Positions 59,711 through 64,000 of a stretch of 64,000 nt of DNA are shown here, piece by piece. The notes below the pieces were generated by a model. The model had not been told where the DNA came from and searched no databases. It saw only the letters and a program-made list of their open reading frames with translations. Each line of letters begins with the position of its first letter. The stretch's first letter is position 1. Location of the stretch: NCBI RefSeq assembly GCF_000378405.1, contig NZ_KB899637.1, positions 582,699 through 646,698 of the forward strand, read 5' to 3'. This DNA comes from Succinimonas amylolytica DSM 2873 (lineage in GTDB: Bacteria; Pseudomonadota; Gammaproteobacteria; Enterobacterales; Succinivibrionaceae). The position numbers and the translations under genes were made by a program.

Positions 59711-62179
59711 ATGACAGCACAGTTTAAATGGGTGGAGTTTTATACAGAATTTGCTACAAAGCTATTGGTATACAAAAACGACAGAACATCCTTAATAGAA
59801 CTTCTTCAAAAAGTATATTCGTGCATTGGTATGAAACTTCCCACGTTAGATAGTTATCCTGTACCACATGACATAGATCCTTTTACAATATTTGGGTTAT
59901 TTAATAAGGGGATCACTGATGCTAACCGAATTAGCATACTGAATGGAATCAAGAGTGTGTTTGAAATATCAGCTGACATACCTAATGATTTTTCAGGCAT
60001 TCCTGTATTGAATAATATGATGGCTACTTTTTATGCTTTTGAAGGTGATAATCGTCGCAAGAGTGATGATATTAACAACCTATGGGGAATTTTTGAATGC
60101 GCGATCAGACTAGCCGAAAATGATTCTGAACAAAATAGAGTAGCATTTTCATCTGCATATAATAAAGTGAAGCTACAGTTTGCAGTTCGCTGGAATTTAA
60201 CAATGGGGTTGTATTGGATTCGTCCCTATAATTTCATTAATCTTGATGCGAGAAATAGGGAGTTTATGAGTAACCCAGATAATACATCTCTCAGCGTTGC
60301 AGAAGAAGTACAAGCACTTAAATCAGTACCTTCTGCAGAGAAGTATCTTGATATTTGTGATAAATGTTTGTTGGCTATTAGATCTGGAAAATATGGGTAT
60401 TCTTCATTTCCTGAACTTTCTTACAAAGCGTGGGGCGTTTCTGTTGAAAATAGTCTGGTTAAATCAGGAAGGTCAAATGCTGCCTTCTTAAGATGGTTTG
60501 GACCAGTTATTCAGGCTTTGCGTGATTTAGGTGGTTCTGCTACTCCTGTAGACGCTAGAAAGAAAATTATTGAAAACGAAAACCTTTCAGATGATGAGGT
60601 AAATGCTACTAGAGGAAAGACGCACGTCAATAAATTTGAGAATGAAGTAGGTTTTGCCAAAAGCTATCTGGTTAAAGCAGGGTATATCGATAATAAGGTA
60701 TATGGCATATGGACGTTGACGGATAAAGGTCAGAATGTTGAGATCACAGATGAACTTGCATCCGAAATATTTAAGAATGGGGTGGCAGATAAAGAACCTT
60801 TTGGCAGTGGCGATGGTGATGCCGATAGAGGTATAAAAACAACACATTATTGGTTATATTCTCCTGGAGAAGGGGCCGAAATTTGGAAAGATTGTTGTGA
60901 TAATGGAATAATGGCCATCGGTTGGGATGAAATTGGAGATTTGAATCAATATAAGTCTAAGGCTGAAATGAAGGAGGCAATGAAGGAGTTTATAGATTCT
61001 AAGAAACCTTTTACTATGGCGGCTCACGCAACTTGGCAGTTTGTAAATGATATGAAACCTGGGGATGTTGTTTTTGCCAAAAAAGGAAGAAGCACTGTCA
61101 TAGGCCGCGGTATTGTTCTTTCTGATTATGAGTTTGATGATTCTCGTAATTACACTAAAAATGTGCGTACTGTAAATTGGACTCACAAAGGGGAATGGCC
61201 ACATCCAGGACAGGCAGCAATGAAAACTCTTACTGATATTACCGCATATACTGATTATGTTGAAGAGTTGAAAGCTCTGTTTGAGGATGATGAAATTGAT
61301 CCTGATGAGGAGACTTCTGTGGTTAGACCTGCCTACGGCAAGGATGATTTTATCAATGAAGTTTATATTGATGAAGCAAGCTACGACACGTTGGTTGGAC
61401 TTGTCCTTAACAAGAAAAATGTAATACTTCAAGGAGCTCCAGGTGTAGGGAAAACTTTTATAGCTAAGCGGTTAGCTTATTCTATAATGGGAGAGAAGGA
61501 GCCAAATCGCGTCATGATGGTGCAGTTCCATCAAAGCTATTCATATGAAGATTTCATCATGGGATTTCGACCTTCAGAGAAAGGTTTTGAACTTAAAAAA
61601 GGAACATTTTACAATTTTTGCAAAAAAGCAGAGATTGATAGTGATAACAAATACTTCTTCATAATTGATGAAATCAATCGCGGTAATTTAAGTAAGATTT
61701 TTGGGGAGCTGTTTATGCTCATCGAGAATGATAAGCGTGGTGTTGAGATTCAACTCCTTTATTCGGATGAGAAGTTCTTGGTGCCCAAAAATGTTTATAT
61801 TATTGGTATGATGAATACTGCGGATAGAAGTTTGGCAATGCTAGATTATGCACTGCGTCGTAGATTTGCTTTCTACGAGATAAAACCCGGTTTTAGCACA
61901 GATGGTTTTCGGAAGTATTGTAGTTGTTTGTCTAATGCAAAGTTCGATAAATTAATTCAGTGCGTCAAAGATTTAAACGAGTCTATTTCAATGGATGAGT
62001 CTCTAGGTGAAGGTTTCTGTATAGGACATAGCTATTTTTGTAATCTAAAAGAGATTAGAGAACAAACTTTGTCCGAGATTGTTGAATTTGAACTCATTCC
62101 ATTACTAAAGGAGTATTGGTTCGATGATTCTGTCAAAGTGAAAACATGGGCTGAAAACTTGAGGAATGCAATAAAGTGA
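59711..62179 (+). CDS. mcrB: McrB-like AAA+ GTPase with winged-helix and EVE-like domains
   Basis: An 822-aa motor protein of a type IV restriction system. The N-terminal 250 residues are helical. About residues 255-350 hold a Mrr_N-like winged helix (FLRWFGPVIQALRDLGGSAT). About 375-520 hold an EVE/YTH-like reader domain (HYWLYSPGEGAEIW, GIMAIGWDEIGDLNQY, GDVVFAKKGRSTVIGRGIV). The McrB AAA+ motor follows: Walker A LQGAPGVGKTF near residue 575, FFIIDEINRGNLSK near 650, MMNTADRSLAMLDYALRRR. Such domain sets bind modified bases and drive cutting by McrC. It should attack DNA with modified cytosine. The end overlaps mcrC by 4 bp. Confidence 0.88.
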   Translation: MTAQFKWVEFYTEFATKLLVYKNDRTSLIELLQKVYSCIGMKLPTLDSYPVPHDIDPFTIFGLFNKGITDANRISILNGIKSVFEISADIPNDFSGIPVLNNMMATFYAFEGDNRRKSDDINNLWGIFECAIRLAENDSEQNRVAFSSAYNKVKLQFAVRWNLTMGLYWIRPYNFINLDARNREFMSNPDNTSLSVAEEVQALKSVPSAEKYLDICDKCLLAIRSGKYGYSSFPELSYKAWGVSVENSLVKSGRSNAAFLRWFGPVIQALRDLGGSATPVDARKKIIENENLSDDEVNATRGKTHVNKFENEVGFAKSYLVKAGYIDNKVYGIWTLTDKGQNVEITDELASEIFKNGVADKEPFGSGDGDADRGIKTTHYWLYSPGEGAEIWKDCCDNGIMAIGWDEIGDLNQYKSKAEMKEAMKEFIDSKKPFTMAAHATWQFVNDMKPGDVVFAKKGRSTVIGRGIVLSDYEFDDSRNYTKNVRTVNWTHKGEWPHPGQAAMKTLTDITAYTDYVEELKALFEDDEIDPDEETSVVRPAYGKDDFINEVYIDEASYDTLVGLVLNKKNVILQGAPGVGKTFIAKRLAYSIMGEKEPNRVMMVQFHQSYSYEDFIMGFRPSEKGFELKKGTFYNFCKKAEIDSDNKYFFIIDEINRGNLSKIFGELFMLIENDKRGVEIQLLYSDEKFLVPKNVYIIGMMNTADRSLAMLDYALRRRFAFYEIKPGFSTDGFRKYCSCLSNAKFDKLIQCVKDLNESISMDESLGEGFCIGHSYFCNLKEIREQTLSEIVEFELIPLLKEYWFDDSVKVKTWAENLRNAIK

Positions 62180-63228
62180 TCCGCATACAGAACATTTATT
62201 ACATGCTGGCCTATGCGTTTCAAGTGTTGAATGAACAAGGGTACAAGAAAATTGCTACACAGAATTTTGAAAATGCTACAGAACTTTGTGCAGCAATTCT
62301 TGCCCAAGGTCTCAGTTCTCAGATAAAACGAGGTCTTGGTAAAGAATACATACCTCATACAGAGGAGTTGTCATTTATCCGAGGGAAAATTGATATCGCC
62401 GAAACCATTAAAACGATGGCGCTTCAACGTAAGCATATAGTATGTTCTTACGATGAATTCTCTGTTAATTCGTATATGAATAGGATCATCAAGTCTACTG
62501 TTTTGATTCTGCTCCGTGCTGATATAACAAAAGCACGTAAAAAGGAATTACGAAAGTTGATGGTGTATTTCGGAGATGTGGAGGTCATAGACTTACACTC
62601 GGTTGATTGGAATGTGCATTATAATCGCAATAATCAGACCTACCGGATGTTGATATCCATATGTTATCTTATCGTAAAGGGACTATTACAAACTCAAAAA
62701 GATGGCTCGGAAAAGCTTATGGATTTTATAGATGAACAACGGATGCATCGGCTTTATGAGAAGTTTATTTTGGAATATTACCGTAAGAAATATCCACAGT
62801 TATCAGCTAACGCCTCACAAATTCCGTGGCAGCTAGATGATGGCATATGTGCAATGTTACCGATTATGCAGACCGATATAATGCTTTCTTACAAAGAAAA
62901 AACGTTAATCATAGATGCGAAATATTATGCGCATTCAACTCAAGTTCAGTATGACAAGCATACGCTCCATTCAGGAAATTTGTACCAAATTTTTACATAC
63001 GTGAAAAATAAGGCTACTGAGCTAAATAAGGCTACAGAGCCAGAGGGACAAGTACACAAAGTGTCAGGAATGCTTTTATATGCTAAGACCGATGAAGAAA
63101 TTTATCCTGATAATGAGTATCGTATGAGTGGAAATAAGATCAGTGTTCGAACGCTCGATCTGAACTGTGATTTTTCAGAAATAGCCACACAACTGAATAA
63201 AATAGTAACTGATCATTTTAATCTATAA
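62176..63228 (+). CDS. mcrC: McrC-like nuclease
   Basis: A 350-aa protein from a GTG start overlapping the mcrB stop. The N-terminal part (IQNIYYMLAYAFQVLNEQGY) is the usual McrC/LlaJI-type start. SFIRGKIDIAETI is a family motif, and the PD-(D/E)XK site is in MQTDIMLSYKEKTLIIDAKYY (Asp, then Asp-x-Lys). GNLYQIFTYVKNKA follows. It stimulates McrB GTPase and cuts DNA. It is the last gene of the defence island. Confidence 0.9.
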   Translation: MIRIQNIYYMLAYAFQVLNEQGYKKIATQNFENATELCAAILAQGLSSQIKRGLGKEYIPHTEELSFIRGKIDIAETIKTMALQRKHIVCSYDEFSVNSYMNRIIKSTVLILLRADITKARKKELRKLMVYFGDVEVIDLHSVDWNVHYNRNNQTYRMLISICYLIVKGLLQTQKDGSEKLMDFIDEQRMHRLYEKFILEYYRKKYPQLSANASQIPWQLDDGICAMLPIMQTDIMLSYKEKTLIIDAKYYAHSTQVQYDKHTLHSGNLYQIFTYVKNKATELNKATEPEGQVHKVSGMLLYAKTDEEIYPDNEYRMSGNKISVRTLDLNCDFSEIATQLNKIVTDHFNL

Positions 63229-63532
63229 GAATTGTTGTTCTTCATGTTTTTGTATGGAAGATGGCAGAGATACGGTATATCGAACAAGCATTGAAAAATA
63301 GGTGAAGAAAGAACATTTAAGCAGTTCCATACATATTTAAATTTTTTCTTTATTTTTCAATTATTTAGATGGTGTGGGGCATATAATTGAACCGTGGAGA
63401 AAAAGTAACACGACTGTAAGTTATTTGTCTTGTATTTTGGCTGCGGTCGAATTTATTTTGTTTCTGCAATCCCTTATATATCAACGTTTTACACCAGTTT
63501 TTACTACATTTTAGGTTCGTATCAAAAACCAC
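63229..63532. other. Noncoding stretch after the defence island
   Basis: About 300 AT-rich bases. No gene, no strong hairpin with T-run and no repeat were recognised. It ends at the apparent start of the group II intron. Confidence 0.4.
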
Positions 63533-64000
63533 GTAGGATTAGAATTGCAAGGTGGTTACAGTAATGTAATAGCTGAAAGAAGCAATAGTGAAATCCCGAA
63601 CTGACGTACAGGAATCACTTCAGGCAGGCAGAGTGGATAAGAGTGCAAAATAACTCGAAGTCCGATAGCCAGACGGAAACTCTGAATGTAAAGGTGGCAG
63701 TGGTGGGAGGAAAGATGTAGGGCTTACCCGAGGAGATCCTGTCAGCTCATTAATGGGTAGTAACAACGAATGGCAGGAAGTCAGCAGAGGCCGTAGTAGC
63801 GAGGAGTATGCGTGTGAAGGGCCGAACAAAACGAGTGTGAAAATTTAAGGAACGCAGCCAGAGTCCAGAAAACAAGGCATAAGACATAAGCGACGGCCGG
63901 CCTGCAGGGAAAGATAGCACGGAATGTGAAGGATACCTCAGGGGTGAGATGATGACGGTGAGCGATATAGAGATATGAGTAGCATAAACTTCGAACCGAT
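63533..64000 (+). mobile_element. Group II intron, 5' RNA part (cut by window edge)
   Basis: The sequence from about 63533 (GTAGGATTAGAATTGCAAGG) has the conserved words of bacterial group II intron domain I: GAAATCCCGAACTGACGTAC (63590-63609), CAGAGTGGATAAGAGTGC, GTCCGATAGCCAGACGGAAA, GGAAGTCAGCAGAGGCCGTA and GTGAAGGGCCGAACAA (63815-63830). The reverse transcriptase gene should start beyond the window. It differs in sequence from the class C fragment at 6100, so it is a separate element. The exact 5' end is uncertain because GTAGG departs from the usual GTGYG. Confidence 0.7.

Noticed and set aside
63620..63829. Minus-strand frame inside the right intron
   Set aside because: It falls on conserved group II intron RNA sequence and has no protein-like features.

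Overview
The window looks like chromosomal DNA of an anaerobic, gut-type, Gram-negative bacterium that has taken up several mobile elements. Evidence: secreted proteins with ordinary signal peptides, an HU protein of gammaproteobacterial style, a lambda-type tail tip, a DUF5714 gene (a family of anaerobes), and early phage genes of the kind common in gut Clostridia phages. A Succinivibrionaceae-like host is a guess. No rRNA, tRNA or CRISPR array was seen.

1-6.1 kb is host DNA (GC-rich). The left edge is the end of a Tn7-like transposon: the start of tnsA on the minus strand and three TnsB-type repeats, ending about 5 bp before the start codon of a secreted HAD phosphatase. Next come a two-gene RNA-repair operon (polynucleotide kinase, then a phosphatase-RNA ligase fusion), a zinc-ribbon protein and a small secreted protein with a terminator. 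A truncated group IIC intron lies directly after that terminator.

6.2-49.6 kb is a siphovirus prophage of HK97/lambda type, almost all on the minus strand. From right to left: a sigma-like early regulator behind a structured leader; DUF2800, DUF2815 and family-A DNA polymerase; primase-helicase, VRR-NUC, SNF2-type helicase; a DUF1492-ParB-methyltransferase fusion; an amidoligase/cyclotransferase group; TerL, portal, protease, capsid, connectors, tail tube, frameshifted chaperone, tape measure, tail tip; a glycosyltransferase, holin, endolysin; an RloC-like ATPase; and a recombination module with two large serine recombinases. Cargo genes (DUF5714, HU, DUF2971, RloC-like) are inserted among them. 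A nonsense codon in the tape measure gene, no recognisable TerS, HNH or repressor, and the fused methyltransferase suggest decay. A 39-bp element occurs before three transcription units, and a different block of about 40 bp occurs before five small genes.

49.7-63.2 kb is a plus-strand defence island of lower GC. It holds a two-gene cassette (a methyltransferase-specificity fusion and an unrecognised 175-aa protein) behind a promoter bracketed by two dyads; a complete type I R-M system (HsdR, HsdM, HsdS) with an inverted silent hsdS cassette and two nested inverted-repeat pairs, the layout of a phase-variable system; and an McrBC pair whose McrB carries an EVE-like reader domain. The window ends inside the 5' RNA part of a second, different group II intron.
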